Source of the DNA: Spirochaetaceae bacterium
GTDB taxonomy: Bacteria > Spirochaetota > Spirochaetia > Treponematales > Breznakiellaceae
Length of the DNA stretch: 19,652 bases
Assembly (NCBI GenBank): GCA_031284645.1
Contig: JAITXS010000082.1
Location: 1 to 19,652, forward strand
Reading direction: 5' to 3'
Every line of letters starts with the position of its first letter. Position 1 is the first letter of the stretch. Made by a program: the position numbers and the translations under genes. Positions 7,729 to 14,349 of this stretch are shown here, one piece after another. The notes beneath the pieces were generated by a model. That model did no database searches. It saw only the letters and a list, made by a program, of their open reading frames with translations, and was not told where the DNA came from.

Positions 7729-9585
7729 TTAACGTTCCAAAATAAATTCCACACGGCGATTTTTCCACCAATTAGCGCGGTCTTTCCGGTTTTTCATAAC
7801 AGGCTGCCGCCCACCCATACCAACAGAGCTCAACCGTACCGTATTAATCCCGTGTGAGACCAGCCAGCGTTTTACAAAATCCGCCCGTTCTTTTGAAAGA
7901 GGCACAAGTTGATCCAGCTCTTCTTTTTCCGTGCCCGTCTCACTATTCGCGTGTCCCTCAATCCGTACATTGTAATCACGGAATTTTTGCAGAATCTCGG
8001 CAATACGCACAAGAACCCGCTCGTTATTTTCAATCGTCGCCCGATCAAGCCCGCGCTGCTTATCAACATCCTTACTGATAAAATCCGCATGGTTTGCGCG
8101 GAAAATAATCGCCGGAATCCGAATCCTGAGCTTGTCTCCGTCCCGAATAACAAGCACATCAATAAGAATGGAGCCGCTTAACTCCGATACCTGGCCCTGA
8201 GTGTCGCTTACCGTAAACATATACGGATAACTCATGGCGGATTCAACAAGCTCGCCGTTGCTGCCCCTGCCATTCCAGAACAATTTTTGAGGGAGTCCCG
8301 TTTTGCCGCTTTGCGTCCAAAACGGTACATGGTTTGCAGGATCATAAATCACAAATGACCATGATTCAAAAGGCAACAGGGAGTGAGCGTCCAGATTGAT
8401 ATTTAATATGTCGTTTTCTCCGTCACCATCAGGACTGAACAATGCCGGGCTTATTTGAACATCAGGCTGCGGCGCAAGCCCGGTGCAGATAAAGTTCGGC
8501 GTTTCTGCCCTTACACCGGCATCCCGTGCAAATTTAATCTCCAAAACACCCTTAAAATTCCCCTCTGCAATTGATCCGTTTGCCAATCTGCCGTCCCACT
8601 CAATCGTTTCCGGCAGCGTCTCCGCCTTACCGTGCCAATTCATGATCGGCGTATCCGGACTTATATCCACAGGAACAATACGAAAGAGCCATGAATCAAT
8701 TTCTTTTTTCCCTTTTTCAAAATTTGTTTCGATATTAAATATCTCTTTTTTTGTTCTTCCGTTCGGGGCAAGCTGAGATACAGAACGTCCCACTTGAGCG
8801 CTCGGCTCTATCGTGTTAAAGCGGATCCCCGTAATTCCGGCCGGAGCCGACTTATTGCCCGCTGCGTCAACAGCCGATATCGAATAGGCGTAATCTCCTT
8901 CGGCAAGCTCTATACCCTTATCGTCTTTACCATCCCACACAATATCCAGGGGCTCGCTGTCAAACCATTCAAAATGACGGACAACATTTCCCCTGTCGTC
9001 CTTTATCTCTCCGCTCCACTTATCCTCGCGGGAGCCGCTTTGATGAATCGTCATTGTTTTTTTGTCGCCGCCGCCAAAGGTTTTTTCCGCTACAGTAGGT
9101 TCTTTAATCGTAACCGAAGGCGGCACCGTATCAATCACAAGCCGGTAACGCATGGTTTCAGCATAGTTGTCGTTATCGTCCACCGATGAAATATAGAAAA
9201 AATAGCTGCCGTCCGGAGCCATTGCCCCGGAATCAAATCTGCCGTCCCACACAAGTTCTTTAGGAACCGACACGCTTTCTTTTGGTTTAAAAACGCTTGA
9301 TATTATCTCGCGCCAGTTATCCGGCCTTTCGGCAATCTTCGGCGCTTCTTCCCCTATTGTTCGAACAGGAATCCCGTTTTTGTCAGTAACAATAAAATGC
9401 CATTCTTTAATAATACGGCGCTCTTTTATTGAAAAAGGAATGACCAGTTGATCCTTTACTCCGTCTCCGTTCGGTGAAAAATAATAAACTTCGTTGTCCT
9501 GAGCGCTCAAACCGACCAAAACAACAAGCAAAAAAAGCACACAGCAAAAGTGCCGCGTGGAGAGACCCATCCTGTTCTTACCCAT
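7729..9585 (-). CDS. OmpA-family protein with FlgD-like Ig repeats
   Basis: This is an exported protein of 618 residues from the preferred ATG. An ATG at 9600 adds five residues, but its AAGGAA abuts the codon. Numbered from the longer form, it has a signal peptide (hydrophobic 19-32, cleavage near LSA/Q at about 33) and then FSPNGDGVKD (41-50). Four FlgD-Ig-like units follow, marked by WDGR (118), WDGK (222), WDGR (335) and WNGR (442), with a second acidic loop FSPDGDGEND (388-397). The C-terminal ~120 residues are an OmpA/MotB-type peptidoglycan-binding domain: IIFRANHADF, IEGHAN (547-552), LSKERA (568-573) and NRRVEFIL. The usual GHTD aspartate is Asn552. It probably sits in the periplasm and bridges the outer membrane or an assembly to peptidoglycan. 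It lies 106 bp downstream of the barrel gene on the same strand. Confidence 0.85.
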   Translation of the reverse strand: MGKNRMGLSTRHFCCVLFLLVVLVGLSAQDNEVYYFSPNGDGVKDQLVIPFSIKERRIIKEWHFIVTDKNGIPVRTIGEEAPKIAERPDNWREIISSVFKPKESVSVPKELVWDGRFDSGAMAPDGSYFFYISSVDDNDNYAETMRYRLVIDTVPPSVTIKEPTVAEKTFGGGDKKTMTIHQSGSREDKWSGEIKDDRGNVVRHFEWFDSEPLDIVWDGKDDKGIELAEGDYAYSISAVDAAGNKSAPAGITGIRFNTIEPSAQVGRSVSQLAPNGRTKKEIFNIETNFEKGKKEIDSWLFRIVPVDISPDTPIMNWHGKAETLPETIEWDGRLANGSIAEGNFKGVLEIKFARDAGVRAETPNFICTGLAPQPDVQISPALFSPDGDGENDILNINLDAHSLLPFESWSFVIYDPANHVPFWTQSGKTGLPQKLFWNGRGSNGELVESAMSYPYMFTVSDTQGQVSELSGSILIDVLVIRDGDKLRIRIPAIIFRANHADFISKDVDKQRGLDRATIENNERVLVRIAEILQKFRDYNVRIEGHANSETGTEKEELDQLVPLSKERADFVKRWLVSHGINTVRLSSVGMGGRQPVMKNRKDRANWWKNRRVEFILER

Positions 9586-9691
9586 AAACTGCCTTATCAT
9601 TTCCTTTTTTAAATATCCGTGTTTTTATCCGCGGGCGCAACCGTTTTTTCAAGACAAACAATTCTTCCAGCACTCGCTGTTCGGACAAGTT

Positions 9692-10741
9692 TTATTGATA
9701 TCCGATATTGCCTACTTTAATTTCGGGTGGAGGTATATGCTGCGTACCAAAGTTTGCCGTTGCTCCGACGGAAAAAAGCTGGGTATGTTTATGAAGGCTC
9801 TGCCAAACAGTGTCAGCCTTAATATCCGTTTGATTAAAATCATGGCTGTTCATCAGTTTGTTTCCTGAGGTATTAAGCGAGAATTTAACACCCACTCCGA
9901 TATAAGGGGAATGGATCCCGTAATCCTTGTCCGCTTCCCGCGCATTAAAATCCCAACCCGCTGAGACATACACGAGTTTTGCTATAAAAAACTGGACTCC
10001 CGAGCTAAAAATAAAATTGGAAAATAGGGGAAACGATACATCGGCGGACAGTCCCAAGGTAAAATTAGCCGTCTCAACAAAATTCGCCGCAATGCCGAAT
10101 TTCGGCTCAATAAAACCCGGAAATCCCATATCATATTTTACGCCATAGGGCCCGTACTTATAGAATGTTTTACCTAAATTCTGCAAGGCAGCACCAAAGC
10201 GGATATTTTTTAAGAAGGAAAACTGCCTGATTCTATACCAGATACCAATATCGCCGGCAAAATAGAAGTCACTTGAATCATCATACCACAAGCCTCCGGC
10301 GCTCAGCGACACCCCCAAATAGAGGTTTTCACTTATATCCCGGGCAAATCCGCCGCGCCCGATAAAAGTATTGCCAATCGGCATGGAATTCAATTCAACA
10401 AAGGAAGCTTGCGCCGCTGCCGTCCAGACTCCCCAGCGGGTCGGTAAACTTCCGCCAAGCCGCAGGGCACTTCCCGGCCTGCCGTCATAGGTATCAATTA
10501 ATACGTTGCACGCAATATCCGCAGAAGGAAACTTTAGTCCGGCGGCAAGTGCGGGATTGCTGTTAATCGAATACGGGCCCACAGAGAAAATCGGCCCGCC
10601 CGCTGCGGAATTCGCGCTTGAGATCAGTGCCGGATGCCCGAAAAGGAAAAGATTTCCCCCGCCCGGCGGCGGATAATCAGAGGCCGCAAGCATTCCGGTA
10701 AACAAGCTAAAAAGTGTAAGGCTCAATAAAAATTTTCGCAT
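9692..10741 (-). CDS. Outer-membrane beta-barrel, PorV/UPF0164-like
   Basis: This exported protein of 349 residues has a signal peptide at 1-20 (cleavage near MLAA/SDY). The remainder is rich in alternating aromatic/hydrophobic strands and Gly turns, typical of an outer-membrane barrel. The GPYSINSNPALAAGL segment (55-69) recalls the NPAGLA motif at the start of PorV/PorQ and treponemal UPF0164 proteins, which are FadL-like. Possible roles are an outer-membrane channel for hydrophobic molecules or a partner of an export system; the sequence does not decide. The last ~50 residues (from about 298) look less barrel-like and end without the usual C-terminal Phe. GAGGGAA precedes the ATG. The adjacent OmpA-type gene suggests a joint envelope role. 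Confidence 0.72.
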   Translation of the reverse strand: MRKFLLSLTLFSLFTGMLAASDYPPPGGGNLFLFGHPALISSANSAAGGPIFSVGPYSINSNPALAAGLKFPSADIACNVLIDTYDGRPGSALRLGGSLPTRWGVWTAAAQASFVELNSMPIGNTFIGRGGFARDISENLYLGVSLSAGGLWYDDSSDFYFAGDIGIWYRIRQFSFLKNIRFGAALQNLGKTFYKYGPYGVKYDMGFPGFIEPKFGIAANFVETANFTLGLSADVSFPLFSNFIFSSGVQFFIAKLVYVSAGWDFNAREADKDYGIHSPYIGVGVKFSLNTSGNKLMNSHDFNQTDIKADTVWQSLHKHTQLFSVGATANFGTQHIPPPEIKVGNIGYQ

Positions 10742-10769
10742 AGTCGTTCCCTCTTCTTATCTAATTTAT

Positions 10770-10798
10770 CTTTATCCCCGTTTCTTTTCAAGTGCCAA
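10770..10798 (-). promoter_or_regulatory. Possible promoter for the PorV-like gene
   Basis: On the minus strand TTGGCA (10798-10793) is followed after about 16-18 bases by an A/T-rich GATAAAGA region that offers weak -10 matches. The resulting leader would be roughly 20 bases with the GAGGGAA ribosome-binding site in it. This is visual evidence only. The rest of the 169-bp gap before the XRE gene holds only T-rich runs and a hairpin overlapping the XRE stop. Confidence 0.35.
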
Positions 10799-10910
10799 GT
10801 TCTCTTGTCATGATTTTAGATACAACAATATGCCTGTAAGTGAAAAAATAAAAAATAATCCGAAGGGATACATACGACCTTTTTAGCAGGAATTGAGATT
10901 TTCTCGGGGA

Positions 10911-11240
10911 CTACCTGCTTTTGAGTGAATTGGCAAGGGTAAGTATGACCTGTCGATCTCTTTCTCCTAAAAATTCAGCGGCGCGGACGATATCCTGTAT
11001 GTCCTGCGGGAGAGAAGACAAGTGGCGGCCTTTCCATGCGTCCATACCGTTAACCAGATATTCAACAGATACTCCAAGCGCCTGAGCAATGCGAACGGCG
11101 GTTTCAACTGAAGGGCTATAACTTTGGGTAGTCAAATAGCTATCTAAAGTCTTCTTTTTTACCCCCGAACGGGCGGCTAACTCCTTAACAAGCATACCTG
11201 AGAACTGTAATTGCGATTTTAGATTCTCATTAAATCCCAT
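10911..11240 (-). CDS. XRE-family HTH transcriptional regulator
   Basis: This small cytoplasmic DNA-binding protein (109 residues) has an N-terminal helix-turn-helix of the Cro/CI/XRE type: LQFSGMLVKELAARSGVKKK, then TLDSYL, SPSVETAVRIAQALGVSVEYLV. The C-terminal ~35 residues (LPQDIQDIVRAAEFLGERDR) look like a helical dimerisation tail. The ATG at 11240 is preferred. An in-frame ATG at 11282 would add 14 residues but lies upstream of the predicted -10 box (11271-11266), so it would not be in that transcript. No Shine-Dalgarno is visible, so the mRNA may be nearly leaderless. It is divergent from the lipoprotein gene, and a palindromic site covers its own predicted start, which points to autoregulation. 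Confidence 0.85.
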   Translation of the reverse strand: MGFNENLKSQLQFSGMLVKELAARSGVKKKTLDSYLTTQSYSPSVETAVRIAQALGVSVEYLVNGMDAWKGRHLSSLPQDIQDIVRAAEFLGERDRQVILTLANSLKSR

Positions 11241-11249
11241 GCATACAAG

Positions 11250-11267
11250 ATACGATAAAACTCGTAT
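11250..11267. promoter_or_regulatory. Palindromic operator 1 (ATACGA-N6-TCGTAT)
   Basis: The 18-bp sequence ATACGATAAAACTCGTAT has perfect 6-bp half-sites. It covers the predicted transcription start and touches the -10 box of the leftward XRE promoter. It shares half-sites and spacing exactly with the site at 11312-11329, 62 bp away centre to centre (close to six helical turns). The divergent XRE protein is the obvious candidate ligand; this is inference. Confidence 0.7.
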
Positions 11268-11271
11268 TATA
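11266..11271 (-). promoter_or_regulatory. Predicted -10 box of the leftward XRE promoter
   Basis: A perfect TATAAT reads on the minus strand. No good -35 box is seen 16-18 bases upstream, so the promoter may be weak or need activation. A start near 11259 falls in the middle of operator 1 and gives a leader of only about 20 bases to the ATG at 11240. Confidence 0.5.
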
Positions 11272-11275
11272 GTGC

Positions 11276-11302
11276 TTGACATTCCTAAAATACTAGTATA
11301 GA
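11276..11302 (+). promoter_or_regulatory. Predicted promoter of the lipoprotein gene
   Basis: TTGACA (11276-11281) is followed by a 15-base spacer and TATAGA (11297-11302). The spacer is short for sigma-70 but acceptable. Transcription would start near 11309, immediately before operator 2, giving a leader of about 80 bases. Its -35 box lies five bases from the -10 of the leftward promoter, so the two promoters are back to back. Confidence 0.55.
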
Positions 11303-11311
11303 GTGTCCAAT

Positions 11312-11329
11312 ATACGAGGAGTCTCGTAT
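11312..11329. promoter_or_regulatory. Palindromic operator 2 (ATACGA-N6-TCGTAT)
   Basis: ATACGAGGAGTCTCGTAT has half-sites identical to operator 1, and here the symmetry extends to 7 bp per arm. It begins about three bases after the predicted rightward start, so bound protein would block the lipoprotein promoter. Confidence 0.7.
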
Positions 11330-11343
11330 CGGCACAAAGTGCG

Positions 11344-11366
11344 CGGCGCCGCGAAACACGGCGTCG
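11344..11366 (+). promoter_or_regulatory. GC-rich stem-loop in the lipoprotein leader
   Basis: CGGCGCCG (11344-11351) pairs with CGGCGTCG (11359-11366) in an 8-bp stem with one G-U pair and a 7-base loop. Its left arm overlaps the 12-bp palindrome CGCGGCGCCGCG (11342-11353). It lies 11 bases before the strong AGGAGGT ribosome-binding site (11378-11384). It may stabilise the mRNA; it does not sequester the ribosome site. Confidence 0.4.
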
Positions 11367-11389
11367 GGATAATTTTTAGGAGGTAAAAA

Positions 11390-12109
11390 ATGAAAAAGAA
11401 AACGCGTATTTTAGCGTTGGCATCGGGCTTAATGGCAGCAGCGGCTATTATGTTTATCGGGTGTACGCTTGACGTGCATGACAACCCAACCAACGTGTTG
11501 CCCGGACAGAATCTTCCGGGCATTAACACCCCCACCGGCCCTACGAACACCCCAACTACACCAACTGAGCCCACTAACACCCCTACGACACCCACCAACA
11601 CATCAACTGAGAACGCTGAAGAACCGACACCTGACCCGTCTGCTAATTCTCCGATAGTACAAACATTTACAGATATACGTACTTTTGTAGGAATTAATGG
11701 TGTTATTACATCTACAGAAAATGGTTGGTATGAAACTACATATACTGAAGGGTGGTCTTATGATTATTTATCATCAGGTGCCATGGGGAATGATAACAAC
11801 ACCATGGTTTTATCCTATAATAGAGAGACTTCTCATGGCTCAGACGTCTTGGGTGCCATTTGTGTTCAGCTGCCGAGTTTTGAAGAAATACGGTACAAAC
11901 CGACAAATGCAGATGTAGCGTTTTACCTTGAAAATGGTAAAACGCTACAGACAGTATTCAAAAATGCTTCCAACGATGTTAGATTCATTGTCGAATATAC
12001 TTTCACTGAAGAAACACTTACTGAAGATAAATGGATAGGCGATGAAGAACATAAAGCAGGTGAGCTTGGTTTAGTGTGGATTATGAAAGTGATACGTATT
12101 GGTCTTTAA
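11390..12109 (+). CDS. Lipoprotein of unknown function with Pro/Thr-rich linker
   Basis: The 239-residue product begins with a lipoprotein signal peptide: positive KKK, a hydrophobic Ala-rich core, and lipobox FIGC with Cys25 as the lipidated residue. That is looser than the enterobacterial consensus, as often in spirochaetes. Residues about 45-75 form a low-complexity linker of repeated NTPT and TPT units. The following domain of about 155 residues is rich in Thr, Tyr, Asp and Asn, with strand-like alternation and no motif I recognise (WYETTYTEGWSYDYLS near 108). It is presumably exposed on the outer membrane or in the periplasm. A very strong AGGAGGT precedes the ATG. It is divergent from an XRE gene, with an operator-like palindrome on its predicted start. 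No function is assigned. Confidence 0.82.
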   Translation: MKKKTRILALASGLMAAAAIMFIGCTLDVHDNPTNVLPGQNLPGINTPTGPTNTPTTPTEPTNTPTTPTNTSTENAEEPTPDPSANSPIVQTFTDIRTFVGINGVITSTENGWYETTYTEGWSYDYLSSGAMGNDNNTMVLSYNRETSHGSDVLGAICVQLPSFEEIRYKPTNADVAFYLENGKTLQTVFKNASNDVRFIVEYTFTEETLTEDKWIGDEEHKAGELGLVWIMKVIRIGL

Positions 12110-12117
12110 TATCTAAA

Positions 12118-12196
12118 GGGACAGAACAGAATGGCAAGCTTTAGACAGGAAGATGCAACGATTCATACTTCAATGATGCTTATACTGTTCTGTCCC
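12118..12196. repeat. 12-bp inverted repeat pair, REP/MITE-like
   Basis: GGGACAGAACAG (12118-12129) and its exact complement CTGTTCTGTCCC (12185-12196) flank 55 bases. The arms start nine bases after the lipoprotein stop. The spacing is long for a terminator and no T-run follows the second arm. GGGACAG/CTGTCCC-type ends resemble palindromes linked with Y1 (IS200-like/RAYT) transposases in other bacteria; this is an inference from memory. No transposase gene is present in the window. Confidence 0.5.
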
Positions 12197-12480
12197 GTGA
12201 TGCACAAACGAAAGTTCAAAAATAGAAAAAGGTGAGTTGGGGTATAGGGCCAAGACTTTTTTATCAAAGTCCAAACCCCTTGCCCCAACACTAAACTTGA
12301 CTCCAACCCCTTCCGGCGTGGGGGTAGCGGAGAAGACCGGAGGCAAGCGTGAGCGAAGCCGAGGACTTCGGAGCGAGGGGGAGCCGCGAAAATAAATCTT
12401 TCATTAGTGCCGGTTTCACGTTCACCTTCAAAAAATATGCTTCCCCTTTTTGTCCGGGCAGCTTTCCTGATTGAAATCCC
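12197..12480. other. Gene-free stretch with G-rich repeat and GC-rich segment
   Basis: No plausible gene lies here. Bases 12238-12301 are a diverged inverted copy of the repeat at 18781-18855: on the minus strand both read CAAGTTTAG, a GGGGCAAGGGG-like block, TATAAAA or GATAAAA, and CTATACCCC. Bases 12312-12395 are GC-rich with short inverted repeats (TCCGG/CCGGA at 12312 and 12337; CGAAG/CTTCG at 12354 and 12366) and look like REP-type DNA. The rest has no visible structure. Confidence 0.5.
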
Positions 12481-12510
12481 TTGAAAAACCCTGCGTTTTT
12501 ATGGTATGAA
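12481..12510 (+). promoter_or_regulatory. Predicted promoter of the ABC/Gld-like operon
   Basis: TTGAAA (12481-12486), an 18-base spacer and TATGAA (12505-12510) form a promoter. A TG dinucleotide one base before the -10 box makes it an extended -10 element. The start would fall near 12517, giving a very short leader before the AAGGA (12518-12522) ribosome-binding site and the ATG at 12531. The ribosome site may therefore sit at the extreme 5' end of the mRNA. Confidence 0.55.
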
Positions 12511-12530
12511 ATACAACAAGGATTAAAAAT

Positions 12531-13529
12531 ATGATAACTGTTTCCAATCTGAAAAAAAACTACGGTGTTTTTGAGGCTGTCCGCGATGTTTCGTTTACGG
12601 TTGAAAAAGACAAGGTTTTGGGGTTTTTGGGGCCGAACGGCGCGGGAAAAACCACGATAATGAAGATCTTAACCGGCTATCATTTTCCCAGCTTCGGAGA
12701 CGCTTCGGTAAACGGGATTTCGGTAAACGAAGACCCTGTTGCGGTAAAAAGTTTAATTGGGTATCTGCCGGAAAATATTCCGCTTTACGGGGATTTAACG
12801 GTGGCTGAATATCTTCGCTTTATCGCCCGCGCCCGCCTTGTTCCCCGGAAAGAGATTGCCTCTAAAATCGAGACGGTGCTGGACTTATGCTCGCTTGGGG
12901 AAAAACGTGATAAAAAAATCGAAACTCTGTCAAAAGGCTATAAACAGCGCACCGGGCTTGCCCAAGCCATACTTCATGATCCGCCGATTCTTATTCTGGA
13001 CGAGCCGACAACGGGCCTTGATCCGAATCAAATTATTGAGATACGCGGTTTAATCAAGAATTTGGGAAAGAGAAAAACTGTTATCCTTTCTACGCATATC
13101 TTGCAGGAAGTTGAGGCTGTCTGCGATCAGGTTTTGATACTGAACGAGGGACGCATAGCCGCGCAGGGTACGCCGGAATCCATAACCCGCACGATGAAAG
13201 GCGGAGAAAACTGGGATATGCTGCTAAAAGGCGCTGGTGCAAACGATGTCAAAACAAAACTTGCGCATTTCGCCGACTTTAACGCGCTCAAAATTGACAT
13301 TAACAGCATTGAAGAGTCAGGCAGGGTTGTAAAAGCGCTCTTTTTCATCCAAAATAGAGAGCAAAGCGCTAAAGGTCTTGCCGGATCTCATGCCGAGGCA
13401 GACGAATACTCGGAAAAGATTTTTGACTGGGCGGTTGCCTCCGGTTTAAAAATACTTTCCATGAACAAAAAGAAATTAAGTCTGGAAGATATTTTTGTGA
13501 AGCTTACCAATGATCCGGCTCAAAAATAA
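12531..13529 (+). CDS. ABC transporter ATP-binding protein, GldA/ABC-2 type
   Basis: This cytoplasmic ATPase subunit (332 residues) of an ABC-2 type transporter shows Walker A GPNGAGKTT (34-42), the Q-loop region GYLPENIPLY, the ABC signature LSKGYKQRTGLAQAIL, Walker B ILILDEPTTGLDP and the switch histidine in STHILQE. After the nucleotide-binding domain (about 1-225) there is a C-terminal extension of about 100 residues, common in GldA-like ATPases. An AAGGA motif precedes the ATG. It is the first of five same-strand genes with gaps of 39, 22, -11 and 37 bp, whose order matches GldA-GldF-GldG clusters. It would power the permease encoded next; the substrate is unknown. Gliding itself is not implied, since these genes also occur in non-gliding spirochaetes. 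Confidence 0.93.
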   Translation: MITVSNLKKNYGVFEAVRDVSFTVEKDKVLGFLGPNGAGKTTIMKILTGYHFPSFGDASVNGISVNEDPVAVKSLIGYLPENIPLYGDLTVAEYLRFIARARLVPRKEIASKIETVLDLCSLGEKRDKKIETLSKGYKQRTGLAQAILHDPPILILDEPTTGLDPNQIIEIRGLIKNLGKRKTVILSTHILQEVEAVCDQVLILNEGRIAAQGTPESITRTMKGGENWDMLLKGAGANDVKTKLAHFADFNALKIDINSIEESGRVVKALFFIQNREQSAKGLAGSHAEADEYSEKIFDWAVASGLKILSMNKKKLSLEDIFVKLTNDPAQK

Positions 13530-13568
13530 CGGCGTTTATTTTAGCATAAAAATCAAAGAAACGGAGGC

Positions 13569-14327
13569 ATGATGTTGAGAACTTCATCACGCATAAAAAA
13601 CGGCGCGCAGGGAATGTGGGCGCTGTTTTGTAAAGAAATGTATTCATACGCTCTCTCACCGGCATTTTACGGCATTGCTATTTTCTTTTTATTGTTCAGC
13701 TCAATATGGCTTTTTAATTTACAAGCCTTTTTTCAACGGGATCAGGCGTCTCTGAGGATGTACTTTGCGTCGTTTCCGATTGTCTTTATCCTTGTTATAC
13801 CGGCAATCACGATGCGCAGCTGGGCCGAAGAGCGGAAAATCGGCAGCATTGAGCTTTTGCTTACGCTCCCCTTTTCGGAATGGAGTTTGGTCTTGGGGAA
13901 ATTTCTAGCTGCCTTATGTGCAATCGTTTTTTTACTGCTGTTAAGTTTAAGCGTTCCCCTCTCACTTTTGCCCTTGGGGAATTTTGACGGCGGTATTATT
14001 GTGGGTGAGTACATAGGAGCTTTCCTCCTCGCATCCTCATCAATCTCGCTGGGTCTTTTTCTTTCATCGCTTGCAAAAAATCAGGTCGCCGCATTTTTAG
14101 GAAGTACCGCCGTCCTGATTGTGGTGATGTTGAGTAATCAGATCCCCTGGAATTCCAATTTACCTGCTGTCCTGAACGATATAGTAAAATATATATCATT
14201 ATCATTTCACTTTGAAAGTTTTTCAAAGGGCCTCATTGATTCAAGAGATTTAGCTTACTTTATTATTACAAGCTTTTTATTTTTGTTTCTTAATACAAGA
14301 GTGCTGCTTTTCAGGAAATGGAGCTAA
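13569..14327 (+). CDS. ABC-2 type permease, GldF-like
   Basis: This 252-residue integral membrane protein has about six hydrophobic segments, near residues 30-52, 70-84, 113-138, 145-168, 173-192 and 228-245. The cytosolic loop RSWAEERKIGSIELLLTLPFSEW (written here as RSWAEER then IGSIELLLTLP) is the characteristic coupling-helix motif of ABC-2/GldF permeases. It pairs with the ATPase encoded 39 bp upstream. GGAGG stands so close to the first ATG that the second ATG (13572) or a TTG at 13575 may be the real start; the protein would change by one or two residues only. The substrate is unknown. Confidence 0.9.
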   Translation: MMLRTSSRIKNGAQGMWALFCKEMYSYALSPAFYGIAIFFLLFSSIWLFNLQAFFQRDQASLRMYFASFPIVFILVIPAITMRSWAEERKIGSIELLLTLPFSEWSLVLGKFLAALCAIVFLLLLSLSVPLSLLPLGNFDGGIIVGEYIGAFLLASSSISLGLFLSSLAKNQVAAFLGSTAVLIVVMLSNQIPWNSNLPAVLNDIVKYISLSFHFESFSKGLIDSRDLAYFIITSFLFLFLNTRVLLFRKWS

Positions 14328-14349
14328 ACGGAGAAATGAGGAGAATGAA

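Noticed and set aside
10885..10919. AGCAGG/CCTGCT hairpin with an inner GAGA/TCTC stem at the end of the first XRE gene
   Set aside because: On the minus strand it is followed by A's, not T's, so it is not an intrinsic terminator for that gene; no plus-strand gene precedes it.
11293..11601. Minus-strand frame of 102 codons antisense to the lipoprotein gene
   Set aside because: Its VGVVGVLVG-type product is only the complement of the Pro/Thr repeat; it runs through the divergent promoter region.
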